A DNA stretch of 64,000 nt, taken from NCBI RefSeq assembly GCF_042932805.1, contig NZ_CP170633.1, forward strand, positions 3,844,001 to 3,908,000, given 5' to 3'. Positions 1-7,977 of the stretch are shown here, piece after piece (the first letter of the stretch is position 1; every line of letters starts with the position of its first letter). The DNA is from Ascidiaceihabitans sp029251465. GTDB lineage: Bacteria > Pseudomonadota > Alphaproteobacteria > Rhodobacterales > Rhodobacteraceae. The position numbers were made by a program, and so were the translations under genes. Under the pieces are notes generated by a model. That model searched no databases. It was not told where the DNA came from and was given only the letters and a program-made list of their open reading frames with translations.

Positions 1-263
1 GCGCGTGGGGCACGGTCTGGGCCAGCGACGGGATCGGCACACGCGAACGCTCCATGTTGACTCTAGCCTTGCTTGCCGCCCTTGGTAATTTTGACGAAAT
101 CCCGATGCACATTCGCGCAACCGCCCGCACCGGTGCCAGCAAACAGGACGTGCTCGAAGCGTTTCAACACGTCGCGATTTACGCAGGTGTGCCGCGTGCC
201 AATCACGCGCTGAAACTGGCCAACCAAACCTACGCCGAGATGGAGCAATCAGATGACGCTTAG
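1..263 (+). CDS. pcaC: 4-carboxymuconolactone decarboxylase, C-terminal part (cut by window edge)
   Basis: The reading frame is open from base 3, so the gene starts before the window. The visible 86 residues begin AWGTVWASDGIGTRERSM and carry the helical pattern of the carboxymuconolactone decarboxylase (AhpD-like) fold, including the IGTRERS and EAFQHVAIYAGVPRA stretches typical of PcaC. The enzyme decarboxylates gamma-carboxymuconolactone to beta-ketoadipate enol-lactone in the cytoplasm. The stop overlaps the pcaH start by 11 bases, so translation of the two is probably coupled within a pca operon. The assignment is firm because pcaH and pcaG follow directly. Confidence 0.93.
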   Translation, partial: AWGTVWASDGIGTRERSMLTLALLAALGNFDEIPMHIRATARTGASKQDVLEAFQHVAIYAGVPRANHALKLANQTYAEMEQSDDA

Positions 264-984
264 CCCCGCAGAATTTTATCAGCGTGACCGTGAATGGCAT
301 CCGCCCGCTTTGACCACCGGTTATAAAACCAGCGTGGCGCGATCACCTAAATACTCGCTGATTTCGCTTGAGAATACGGTTAGCGAAATCACCGGTCCGC
401 GGTTTGGGCACAGCGACATCGATCCGCTGGATAAGGACATGTTGCACAACTATGCCGCTGATGGGCAAAGCGCGATTGGTGAGCGGATCATCATCCACGG
501 CCGCGTTCTGGATGAAAATGCGCGCCCTGTTCCGGACACTCTGGTCGAGGCATGGCAAGCGAATGCAGGCGGGCGTTATCGGCACAAGAAAGACATGTAT
601 CTGGCCCCGATTGATCCGAACTTTGGCGGCTGTGGACGCACGATCACGGACGCGGACGGGTATTATTATTTCCGCACGGTTAAGCCCGGGGCCTACCCTT
701 GGCGCAACTGGGTGAACAGCTGGCGCCCCGCGCACATTCACTTGTCGGTTTTTGGCACCGCCTTTGCTCAACGCCTGATCACCCAGCTCTATTTTGAGGG
801 CGATCCGCTGATTGCGAAATGCCCGATCGTCAAGACTTTGCCTGATCCCGCAGCCGTCGAACAGCTGACGGCGAAACTGGATATGAACGCTACGATCCCT
901 CTGGATACAATCGCCTACAAATTCGACATCGTTCTGCGTGGGCGTCGCTCGACCCTGTTTGAAAACCGTCTGGAGGGGAACTGA
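253..984 (+). CDS. pcaH: Protocatechuate 3,4-dioxygenase beta subunit
   Basis: This 243-residue intradiol dioxygenase subunit carries the catalytic non-heme iron and opens protocatechuate to beta-carboxy-cis,cis-muconate. The iron site is visible near residues 135-165: YPWRNW supplies one tyrosine, and RPAHIHLSVFG supplies the two histidines. A GRVLDENARPVPDTLVEAWQ stretch is typical of the family's beta-sandwich core. Length matches known PcaH proteins. It overlaps pcaC upstream, and its stop shares bases with the pcaG start (TGATG), indicating an operon with coupled translation. Confidence 0.96.
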   Translation: MTLSPAEFYQRDREWHPPALTTGYKTSVARSPKYSLISLENTVSEITGPRFGHSDIDPLDKDMLHNYAADGQSAIGERIIIHGRVLDENARPVPDTLVEAWQANAGGRYRHKKDMYLAPIDPNFGGCGRTITDADGYYYFRTVKPGAYPWRNWVNSWRPAHIHLSVFGTAFAQRLITQLYFEGDPLIAKCPIVKTLPDPAAVEQLTAKLDMNATIPLDTIAYKFDIVLRGRRSTLFENRLEGN

Positions 985-1595
985 TGTCAGATTATTTGAA
1001 AGAAACCCCATCCCAAACAGCGGGCCCATTTGTGCACATTGGTCTTGCGCCGGGGGCTGCAGGTTTTGACATCTACGACCAAGAATTGGGCGGTGATATC
1101 GCTGGGCCAAACGCGGCTGGCGAACGCATTCGCGTTGAGGGTCTCGTGATTGACGGCATCGGCTCCCCCGTCAAAGACGTGCTGTTAGAGGCATGGCAAG
1201 CCAACGCTGCTGGCGTTTATGCGCACCCCGAAAGCGCGGGTGACGTTGAGGATGGGTTTCGCGGTTTTGGCCGCGTCATTACAGATTTTGACACAGGTGA
1301 ATGGGCGTTTGATACGGTCAAACCGGGTTCCGTTGCCGGACGATCCGGCAGCGTCCAAGCCCCCCACATCAACCTGTGGATCGTCGCGCGCGGCATCAAT
1401 GTTGGCCTGAACACGCGCATCTATTTTGAGGATGAGGTGGCAGCAAACGCCGCAGACCCCGTGATCAACTTGATCGAATGGGAAAAGCGGCGCGCGACCC
1501 TACTGGCCAAGCGATCAGAACGGGACGGCCAAGTGGTTTACCGCTTTGATGTCTGCCTTCAGGGGGACAACGAAACGGTGTTCTTCGACATCTAG
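984..1595 (+). CDS. pcaG: Protocatechuate 3,4-dioxygenase alpha subunit
   Basis: This 203-residue subunit partners PcaH in the protocatechuate dioxygenase oligomer. It opens with KETPSQTAGPFVHIGL, a PcaG hallmark, and repeats the family core (VLLEAWQANAAGVYAHP). Near residue 130 it has QAPHINLWIVARG in place of the iron-binding tyrosine/histidine set of PcaH, as expected for the non-iron subunit. The ATG overlaps the pcaH stop. The gene ends tail-to-tail with the minus-strand gene at 1592, with a four-base overlap, so the pca operon ends here. Confidence 0.95.
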   Translation: MSDYLKETPSQTAGPFVHIGLAPGAAGFDIYDQELGGDIAGPNAAGERIRVEGLVIDGIGSPVKDVLLEAWQANAAGVYAHPESAGDVEDGFRGFGRVITDFDTGEWAFDTVKPGSVAGRSGSVQAPHINLWIVARGINVGLNTRIYFEDEVAANAADPVINLIEWEKRRATLLAKRSERDGQVVYRFDVCLQGDNETVFFDI

Positions 1596-2224
1596 TCCGT
1601 GGCGTTCGATAGATCGTCAACGGCGGCTTTGGCTGTTTGTGACAGGGATCGGATTTCCTGACTGATCATCGAAAACCCTTTGCCAGCGTCGCCCACGCGT
1701 GCGGCTTCGACTGATGCGTTGATCGAGATGAAAAAGATCTTTTTGCTGATCTCGCGCACTTGTTTGATGGCAAGTGTCGCTTGTTTCTTTTGTAGTGTCT
1801 GGCGCTGCACAATCGCGCCGATAAACGTCGCGCGCAAACCATTGAGAGCAGACTGGATTGCCGGACGTATTTCTGTCCGCAACTGCGCGTTCAGGGCGGT
1901 AACATCCGCCTTTTCAGGGTGATCACCTAGCGACGTAACTTGCTGCGAGAACTTGCCCAGAACGCCCGCAGTTCGGGCACACAGGCTTGCGATTTCTTTG
2001 GGTGTTTTCACATTCATCGGCGCAAACATCGTTGTGCCAGCATCGTAAAAGCAGGTTTCTGCTTGCTCAAGATGGGTGATCAGTTCGGCGTGCAGAGCGG
2101 CATAATCCGCCCCAGAATCCAGTGCCAAATCCGTCAGCCACATCGCGCACAATGGCACGACATGTTCCACTTGCTGTTCAATCTGAACAATCGGATCGTT
2201 TCGCCAGTCAAACGCCTGCGCCAT
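1592..2224 (-). CDS. Short methyl-accepting chemotaxis-type signalling protein
   Basis: A 210-residue protein with no transmembrane segment. The C-terminal 60 residues match the hairpin tip of chemoreceptor signalling domains (FFISINASVEAARVGDAGKG, then FSMISQEIRSLSQTAKAA). The first 150 residues are helical, with two cysteines and several histidines, and could be a sensory helical bundle. It is much shorter than a standard receptor. I chose the ATG at 2224, which has GAGG nine bases upstream; a TTG at 2239 would add five residues. No che genes are nearby, so it may feed a distant array or another system. Confidence 0.72.
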   Translation of the reverse strand: MAQAFDWRNDPIVQIEQQVEHVVPLCAMWLTDLALDSGADYAALHAELITHLEQAETCFYDAGTTMFAPMNVKTPKEIASLCARTAGVLGKFSQQVTSLGDHPEKADVTALNAQLRTEIRPAIQSALNGLRATFIGAIVQRQTLQKKQATLAIKQVREISKKIFFISINASVEAARVGDAGKGFSMISQEIRSLSQTAKAAVDDLSNATD

Positions 2225-2294
2225 ATGTGTGAGCCTCAATTCTACTGACGCTCACACTAAGGGTTAACCGCTTACCAAACCTTAACGGGTGGAA

Positions 2295-3398
2295 TTATAA
2301 GCTGGCGTCGAGCGCGGCTAGAATCGCGTCGCCCATTTCAGATGTGGACACTGGCGTGCCGCCGTCAGGGCCCATCAAATCCGCTGTGCGCACACCGTCG
2401 GCGAGCACTTTTTCGATGGCGTCTTCGAGGCGCGTGGCCTCGTCGCCTTGGTCGTAGGAATAGCGCAGGGCCATCGCAAAGCTTAGGGTGCAGGCGATCG
2501 GGTTTGCCTTGCCTTGACCGGTGATGTCAGGGGCGGATCCGTGTACCGGTTCGTACATCGCCTTTGGGCGACCATTGGCCATCGGAACGCCCAGCGACGC
2601 GGATGGCAACATGCCTAATGATCCGGTCAACATCGCCGCGCAATCTGACAGAATATCGCCGAACAGGTTGTCGGTGTAGATCACGTCGAATTGTTTTGGC
2701 GCGCGCACCAGTTGCATCGCGCCGTTGTCGGCGTACATGTGCGACAGCGCGACCTCGGGGTAATCCGCGTGCACTTCGGTCACGACATCGCGCCACAAAA
2801 TGCCGCTTTCCATGACGTTGGCTTTTTCCATCGAGCACAATTTCTTGTCGCGCTTCATCGCCATTTCAAAGGCAGCCCGTGCGCCGCGTTCAATCTCGGC
2901 CTCAGTGTAGCGCTGGGTGTTCACACCGACGCGCATGTTGTCCTCGATGTGGATGCCGCGCGGTTCGCCGAAATAGACGCCCGACGTCAGTTCGCGCACG
3001 ATTAAAATATCCAGACCCGCGACCAATTCTTTCTTTAGCGACGAGAAATCTGCCAGCGCGTCAAAGCACTGGGCGGGGCGCAAGTTCGCGAACAAATCCA
3101 TCTCTTTGCGCAGACGCAGCAGGCCGCGTTCCGGTTTGACCGAGAAATCCAGATCGTCGTATTTCGGGCCACCAACAGCACCAAGCAAAACCGCGTCTAC
3201 CTCTTGGGCGCGCGCCATCGTGTCGTCGTGCAACGGCGTGCCGTGCGCGTCGTAGGCAGCGCCGCCAACGAGGTCTTCTGACACGTCGATGTGCAAATCA
3301 CGCTTGTCGCCGTACCACGTGATGACGCGTTTGACTTGGTCCATGACCTCTGGGCCGATGCCGTCGCCGGCGAGGATTAGCAATGAAGGGTTGGACAT
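2295..3398 (-). CDS. leuB: 3-isopropylmalate dehydrogenase
   Basis: A 367-residue protein that oxidatively decarboxylates 3-isopropylmalate with NAD in leucine biosynthesis. It begins SLLILAGDGIGPEVMDQVKR and contains the LLGAVGGPKYD loop, the substrate-binding RPERGLLRLRKEMDLFANLRP-type region (split here around residues 88-108), and YADNGAMQLVRAPKQFDV with the metal-binding aspartates near DNLFGDILSD. Length is normal. It lies on the same strand as leuD and leuC but is separated from them by two unrelated genes, so it probably has its own promoter or is the distal gene of a long unit. Confidence 0.96.
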   Translation of the reverse strand: MSNPSLLILAGDGIGPEVMDQVKRVITWYGDKRDLHIDVSEDLVGGAAYDAHGTPLHDDTMARAQEVDAVLLGAVGGPKYDDLDFSVKPERGLLRLRKEMDLFANLRPAQCFDALADFSSLKKELVAGLDILIVRELTSGVYFGEPRGIHIEDNMRVGVNTQRYTEAEIERGARAAFEMAMKRDKKLCSMEKANVMESGILWRDVVTEVHADYPEVALSHMYADNGAMQLVRAPKQFDVIYTDNLFGDILSDCAAMLTGSLGMLPSASLGVPMANGRPKAMYEPVHGSAPDITGQGKANPIACTLSFAMALRYSYDQGDEATRLEDAIEKVLADGVRTADLMGPDGGTPVSTSEMGDAILAALDASL

Positions 3399-3462
3399 GG
3401 TGTTGGCTCCGTTGAAAATAGGGTTGAACGGGGCCTAGCCTGTAGGGTGGGCGTGGTCAAGA

Positions 3463-4473
3463 TTAGCGCGTGATATCGACCCAAACCAGACGATGGCGCG
3501 AGGCCGTCTTGACGGTTTCCAGCGCGTCGCCACCCGAGGGCCAATAGACGCCGCTGTCGGTTATTTTCAGATCGGCACCGGGCAGCACGTAATCCACCCG
3601 CAGGTCGCCGGGCACAGGATCGGTCCAGTCAACGGTGTCGGGGTTGTTCGGCGTCGGGTCTTGTAGGCGCGGATGGTCCAGCAGCGTGCGGATCGCGCGC
3701 TTTATGCCTTCGCCATCGACAGGGTCCAGATTGGCGTCACCCGCGATCACAAAATCACCGTTCAGCGTGCCTAGCTGCCCGTCCAAAACCTGCACCCACA
3801 GCATCAGTTCGTCGTGATTGCGTTTGCCGTTGCGATCCTCTGGACCGTCAAAAACCGGCGGGCTTGCGTGAAAGGCCATGACGTTGATCACCCCGCCCGG
3901 CGCATCAATCGGCACGATCCAATGGCCTGTGGTTGACAGGCGCTGGGCGGCTTGGGCCTCGGCACTGGGGAACGGTTCGCCGTTGATTTGTGGCAGCAAC
4001 GCGTTCGGGAAATCCTGCCACAGCAGGGCGGAAAAATCCTGAACCTGATCCGTGATCACCCGGTAGCGCGACAAGACCGCCATGCCATCAGCGCCGGAAA
4101 ATGTGCCATACCCTTGGGCATCTCGCGCCTCGCCCAGACGCCCGTTGCCGTCCATGTCCAGCCCCGTCGCCATGCCCGTGTTGGGCAGCAGCGCAAAATG
4201 GTGGGGATAGTTCAGCGATGCAGCAAAGGCGGACAAAGCCGCGCCGGTCAGATCGTAATCAAACCCCTGGATCACCAGAATGTCGGGGCTTTTGGCGCGG
4301 ATCACGTCTTGCACGGCGGCGATCTGATCATCCTTGCCGCGCGCAATGTCACGCAGCAGAATGCCGGGTCCTTTGCGCGACAACTCGGTGTTGTAGGTGG
4401 CGATGCGAACGGTGTCAGCCCACGCAGGGCCGCCCGCACAGATCAGCAGTGCAAGGGCTATGCGATTTGGAAT
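3463..4473 (-). CDS. Secreted endonuclease/exonuclease/phosphatase family protein (probable ATT start)
   Basis: The mature part begins DTVRIATYNTELSRKGPG, the entry strand of the EEP fold. It continues with DILVIQGFDYD, VMAFHASPP, FVIAGDANLDPVDGEG (metal-binding D-N pair) and a final ASRHRLVWVDI (catalytic-type histidine). This fits a periplasmic or extracellular phosphodiesterase or nuclease. A signal peptide IPNRIALALLICAGGPAWA sits directly in front, and it begins at an ATT codon (4473-4471). The only standard start upstream is ATG 4593, which would add 40 unlike residues inside the preceding gene. From the ATT the protein is 336 residues and overlaps the upstream gene by 16 bases. Confidence 0.8.
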   Translation of the reverse strand: MPNRIALALLICAGGPAWADTVRIATYNTELSRKGPGILLRDIARGKDDQIAAVQDVIRAKSPDILVIQGFDYDLTGAALSAFAASLNYPHHFALLPNTGMATGLDMDGNGRLGEARDAQGYGTFSGADGMAVLSRYRVITDQVQDFSALLWQDFPNALLPQINGEPFPSAEAQAAQRLSTTGHWIVPIDAPGGVINVMAFHASPPVFDGPEDRNGKRNHDELMLWVQVLDGQLGTLNGDFVIAGDANLDPVDGEGIKRAIRTLLDHPRLQDPTPNNPDTVDWTDPVPGDLRVDYVLPGADLKITDSGVYWPSGGDALETVKTASRHRLVWVDITR

Positions 4474-5306
4474 GAGCCGTCTTCTGCCGTGGTCGCGTTC
4501 GCATAGGTGCGGCGGCGTTTCTCTTCGATCATGTCTGCGATTTTGCCCATCGCAATGCCGCGCATCAGAATGCTGGCAGGAAGGAAGGCCCATGCGCTTA
4601 TTGTCCAGATCAAGGTTTGCGGGTTGTCTAATGTGATCGGGTCTATCAGATCAGCGGCCGCTTTGACCATCGCAGGGATCGCAAAGGGCAACAAGAACCC
4701 AAGCGCGATGTTCACACGCGCATCACGGCGCAAGCGGTACAGAACGTCGCCGCCCGCTGTGGGGTCGAACATTGGCAGGTTGATCCAGACGTTGAACGCG
4801 CCTTGGCGGGCTGGCCAGTTCATGACGCGGACAAGGAATAAAAACGCGGTCATCGTGACCAATGACACAAGGTAGGCGAGGCCCGCCGAGGTGCGTACCG
4901 CTGAAATCATCGCGTCATCAGTGTCCGCAGGCAACATCAGCACGATCATGCGCACGGGTGAAAACGGAAAGTCGATGGCATTGCCGATGATCTGTCCAAT
5001 CGAGGTCAGCGCGTTGGTGACATCCGTGGGGTCCGTGCGGCCCTTGCAGATCAGGCTTAGGACCAGAACGCAGCCAAACAGCGCGACAAAGCGCAGGCGG
5101 TTGAACGGCGATGCGTCGCGGAATTCTACGATGCTGGGGGATTTGGCGTTATATTCTGCAAAGGTCAGGAAGGCGGCCAACATAGCCATGACCAGCACGA
5201 TTTGCGAACTGTCGTCGGCCACATCGGGCAACACCAATGCGGGCGTTGCCAATAGCAAAGCCACCAATAGTCCACGCGCAGCGGCGCCTGTGATACGTGT
5301 CATCAA
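4458..5306 (-). CDS. Multi-pass membrane protein, function unknown
   Basis: A 282-residue protein with about six or seven hydrophobic segments: near residues 12-28, 36-46, 73-86, 116-124, 143-160, 200-215 and 233-248. The C-terminus is charged (IEEKRRRTYANATTAEDG). I recognise no catalytic motif. It lies between leuD and the secreted nuclease-like gene on the same strand and overlaps the start of the latter, which suggests co-translation. The function is unknown. Confidence 0.75.
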   Translation of the reverse strand: MMTRITGAAARGLLVALLLATPALVLPDVADDSSQIVLVMAMLAAFLTFAEYNAKSPSIVEFRDASPFNRLRFVALFGCVLVLSLICKGRTDPTDVTNALTSIGQIIGNAIDFPFSPVRMIVLMLPADTDDAMISAVRTSAGLAYLVSLVTMTAFLFLVRVMNWPARQGAFNVWINLPMFDPTAGGDVLYRLRRDARVNIALGFLLPFAIPAMVKAAADLIDPITLDNPQTLIWTISAWAFLPASILMRGIAMGKIADMIEEKRRRTYANATTAEDGSFQIA

Positions 5307-5634
5307 TTCTCGATCCCTTCAAACTGGCCAGATGCGATACATGCCGCAAACTTGTCCCAACTTGATGCCCTCCGAATAACGGGGGCTGCCTCATTCTCGC
5401 CCCAATTGTGCCTTGTTTCGAACAGACGCTCAAGCCGTGGTTAACATGACGCAATGCTTTGGGCGGTTTGATGTCACCTGTGGTGCCTTCTTGCATCATT
5501 TCCAAGGCGAGATGATGGCACAGCACCGCATCTAGTGTCTGGAACCAAGCGCACCACAATTAACAACCTATGGGTGTGGCGCGTTTAAGGCAAATTTCAG
5601 GGTGCGTGAAATGCATCCAGTTGATCGCAAAGCA
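5307..5634. other. Intergenic region between leuD terminator and membrane protein gene
   Basis: About 330 bases with no convincing coding sequence. The minus-strand frame that runs through it overlaps the N-terminus of the membrane protein gene and has unlike composition. The stretch presumably holds the promoter of the minus-strand gene starting at 5306, but I cannot point to clear -35 and -10 boxes. Confidence 0.4.
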
Positions 5635-5663
5635 AAAAGGACAGCGCAGATGGCTGTCCTTTT
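5635..5663 (-). terminator. Rho-independent terminator after leuCD
   Basis: An 11-bp perfect inverted repeat (5635-5645 with 5653-5663; arm AAAAGGACAGC) encloses a 7-base loop. On the minus strand it is followed by a run of T. It lies 25 bases beyond the leuD stop, so it should end leuC-leuD transcripts. The symmetrical A/T flanks could also work on the plus strand. Confidence 0.85.
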
Positions 5664-5687
5664 CAATGTCTCAATGGTTCGGTTTGC

Positions 5688-6293
5688 TCAGACCCAAGGG
5701 CGCTGGGCCCCGACTGTTTCCTCAAACGCGTCGATGGATTTGACCTTTTCCATGGTCAAACCAATGTCGTCCAGACCCTGCATCAAGCAGTGCTTTTTGA
5801 ACGCGTCGACTTCAAAGTTGAACACGTCGCCGTCTGACGTGGTGACGGTTTGCGCCTCAAGATCGACGGTCATGCGCGCGTTTGCGCCTTTTTCCGCGTC
5901 TTTCATCAGCACATCGATTTGCTCTTGGGGCAGGGCGATGGGCAGGATGCCGTTCTTGAAACAGTTGTTGTAAAAGATGTCGGCAAAGCTGGGGGCCATG
6001 ACGCAAGTGATGCCAAAGTCGGCGATCGCCCAAGGCGCGTGTTCACGTGATGACCCGCAACCAAAGTTGTCGCCGGCTACGATGATCTGTGCCTCGCGGT
6101 AGGCGTCTTGGTTCAACACGAATGTCGGGATTTCAGCGCGGTCATCGTCATAGCGCATCTCGTCAAACAGGTTCACCCCAAGGCCAGAGCGCTTGATCGT
6201 TTTCAAGAACTGCTTTGGAATGATCATGTCGGTGTCGATGTTGATCAGCGGCATGGGGGCTGCGATGCCCGTGAGTGTATCGAATTTTTGCAT
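5688..6293 (-). CDS. leuD: 3-isopropylmalate dehydratase small subunit
   Basis: This 201-residue subunit completes isopropylmalate isomerase with LeuC. Family signatures are visible: INIDTDMIIPKQFLKTIKR, then GDNFGCGSSREHAPWA (substrate-recognising loop) and SFADIFYNNCFKNGILPI. Length is normal. Its start ATG shares bases with the leuC stop at 6293, so the two are translationally coupled, matching their 1:1 complex. Confidence 0.96.
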   Translation of the reverse strand: MQKFDTLTGIAAPMPLINIDTDMIIPKQFLKTIKRSGLGVNLFDEMRYDDDRAEIPTFVLNQDAYREAQIIVAGDNFGCGSSREHAPWAIADFGITCVMAPSFADIFYNNCFKNGILPIALPQEQIDVLMKDAEKGANARMTVDLEAQTVTTSDGDVFNFEVDAFKKHCLMQGLDDIGLTMEKVKSIDAFEETVGAQRPWV

Positions 6294-7699
6294 TACATCA
6301 TCTCCCGAACGTCAGTAAGTTTGCCTGTGATCGCCGCAGCCGCTGCCATGCCCGGAGACATCAAATGCGTGCGACCGCCACGGCCCTGACGGCCTTCAAA
6401 GTTGCGGTTTGACGTGGCCGCACAGCGTTCGCCCGGTGCCAATTGATCGGGGTTCATCGCCAGACACATGGAACAGCCCGCAAGGCGCCACTCAAAACCG
6501 GCGTCTTTGAAAATGTCGGCCAAACCTTCTTCTTCGGCTTGGGCGCGGACCAGGCCAGATCCCGGAACGATCATCGCGCGGATGCCGTCTTTGACCTTTT
6601 TGCCTTTCAGGATTTCAGCAGCGGCGCGCAAATCTTCGATGCGACCGTTGGTGCAAGACCCGATGAACACCGTGTCGATTTCGACGTCGGCCAAACGCTG
6701 GCCTGCGGTCAAACCCATGTAGTCTAGTGCGCGTTGTGCAGCGTCGACTTTACCGCCGGTGAAACTGTCGGCGGCCGGAACCAATGCGGTGATCGGCAGT
6801 ACGTCTTCGGGCGAAGTGCCCCACGTGACCAGTGGCGCGATGTCTTCGCCTTTGATGATCAGGATTTCATCCCACGCTGCGTCGTCGTCCGAGAACAGCG
6901 TTTTCCACCACGTAAGTGCTGCTTCCCACTGGGCACCTTTTGGCGCGTGCGGGCGGCCCATGCAATAGTCGTAGGTTTTCTGATCCGGCGCGATCAGACC
7001 AGCGCGTGCGCCGCCCTCAATCGCCATGTTGCAGACGGTCATGCGACCTTCCATCGACAGATCGCGGATCGCTTCGCCGCAATATTCGATCACGTAGCCT
7101 GTGCCACCCGCCGTGCCGGTTTTGCCGATAACAGCCATGGTGATGTCTTTGGCGGTCACACCTAGGGCAAGCTTGCCGGTGATCTCGACCTTCATGTTTT
7201 TCGATTTCTTCTGGATCAGCGTTTGCGTGGCCAGAACGTGTTCCACTTCGGACGTGCCGATGCCGTGGGCCAGCGCACCAAACGCGCCGTGGGTCGCGGT
7301 GTGTGAATCGCCGCACACAACTGTCATGCCGGGCAAGGTCCAACCCTGTTCAGGGCCAACAATATGCACGATGCCTTGGCGCACGTCGGACACAGGATAA
7401 TAGTGAATGCCAAAATCCTTGGCGTTCTTGTCCAGCGCTGCGACTTGGATGCGGCTGTCTTCGGTCATGGTTGTCGCGTCAGCGCGGTCCAGCGTGGTCG
7501 GCACGTTGTGATCTGGCACAGCGATTGTTTTGTCAGGTGCGCGCACGGTGCGGCCCGTCATACGCAAGCCTTCGAACGCTTGCGGCGACGTTACTTCGTG
7601 CACCAAGTGGCGGTCGATATACAGCAAGCAGGTGCCATCGTCGGCTTCGTGCGCGAGGTGGGCATCCCAGATTTTATCATACAGCGTTTTGGGGGACAT
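6293..7699 (-). CDS. leuC: 3-isopropylmalate dehydratase large subunit
   Basis: This 468-residue aconitase-family subunit isomerises 2- to 3-isopropylmalate through a 4Fe-4S cluster. It begins SPKTLYDKIWDAHLAHE and contains VVCGDSHTATHGAFGALAHG, TVFIGSCTNGRIEDLRAAA (first cluster cysteine) and GCSMCLAMNPDQL (the other two cysteines), with the typical end TSNRNFEGRQGRGGRTHLMS. A good ribosome site, GGGAGAGGA, precedes the ATG. It forms an operon with leuD. A possible short upstream reading frame and a TATAAT box are described separately. Confidence 0.97.
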   Translation of the reverse strand: MSPKTLYDKIWDAHLAHEADDGTCLLYIDRHLVHEVTSPQAFEGLRMTGRTVRAPDKTIAVPDHNVPTTLDRADATTMTEDSRIQVAALDKNAKDFGIHYYPVSDVRQGIVHIVGPEQGWTLPGMTVVCGDSHTATHGAFGALAHGIGTSEVEHVLATQTLIQKKSKNMKVEITGKLALGVTAKDITMAVIGKTGTAGGTGYVIEYCGEAIRDLSMEGRMTVCNMAIEGGARAGLIAPDQKTYDYCMGRPHAPKGAQWEAALTWWKTLFSDDDAAWDEILIIKGEDIAPLVTWGTSPEDVLPITALVPAADSFTGGKVDAAQRALDYMGLTAGQRLADVEIDTVFIGSCTNGRIEDLRAAAEILKGKKVKDGIRAMIVPGSGLVRAQAEEEGLADIFKDAGFEWRLAGCSMCLAMNPDQLAPGERCAATSNRNFEGRQGRGGRTHLMSPGMAAAAAITGKLTDVREMM

Positions 7700-7753
7700 G
7701 AGGTCCTCTCCCTTACATTTTGTGTTGGTGGATTTTGTTCGGCGAATGAGTGG

Positions 7754-7849
7754 TCAGAGGCCAGATAGGTTGGCCAACACCGAATGGGTCGCTCCGAAAA
7801 AGCGTTCGCGCAAACGGGCACGGTCATCCATATCAAACAGGCGTTTCAT
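7754..7849 (-). CDS. Possible 31-residue leader peptide upstream of leuC
   Basis: A short frame of 31 codons, starting MKRLFDMDDRARLRERFF and ending LANLSGL with a CTA leucine codon near the end. Its ATG lies only 10 bases after a TATAAT hexamer, so the message would be almost leaderless. It ends 54 bases before leuC. A leucine-rich tail before a leucine gene recalls attenuation leaders, but I see no terminator hairpin between it and leuC. It could be a real small protein or chance. Confidence 0.35.
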   Translation of the reverse strand: MKRLFDMDDRARLRERFFGATHSVLANLSGL

Positions 7850-7858
7850 GCCAGTGTG

Positions 7859-7886
7859 ATTATAGGGCAAATCCCTGCCTCGCAAG
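7859..7886 (-). promoter_or_regulatory. Candidate sigma-70-type promoter for leuCD
   Basis: On the minus strand a perfect TATAAT (plus-strand 7864-7859) is preceded, after 16 bases, by CTTGCG, a weak -35. Transcription would begin near 7852, about 150 bases before the leuC ATG, just at the start of the 31-codon frame. The -10 match is strong and the -35 is poor. Confidence 0.5.
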
Positions 7887-7977
7887 GGGTGGCGTGGTTA
7901 ACACATCGTCATTGACGGGGGATGTTGCTTGTCAGTTGACCTGGGCGCATGCAAAGATTCACGCCAAAGGGGCCCTG

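Noticed and set aside
5149..5559. Minus-strand frame of 136 residues
   Set aside because: It overlaps the N-terminus of the membrane protein gene in another frame and has no family character.
7700..7753. Attenuator hairpin before leuC
   Set aside because: No stem-loop with a T-run is visible, so leucine attenuation is not supported.
7750..7977. N-terminal extension of the large MscS gene
   Set aside because: It crosses the leuCD promoter region and does not look like a membrane protein.
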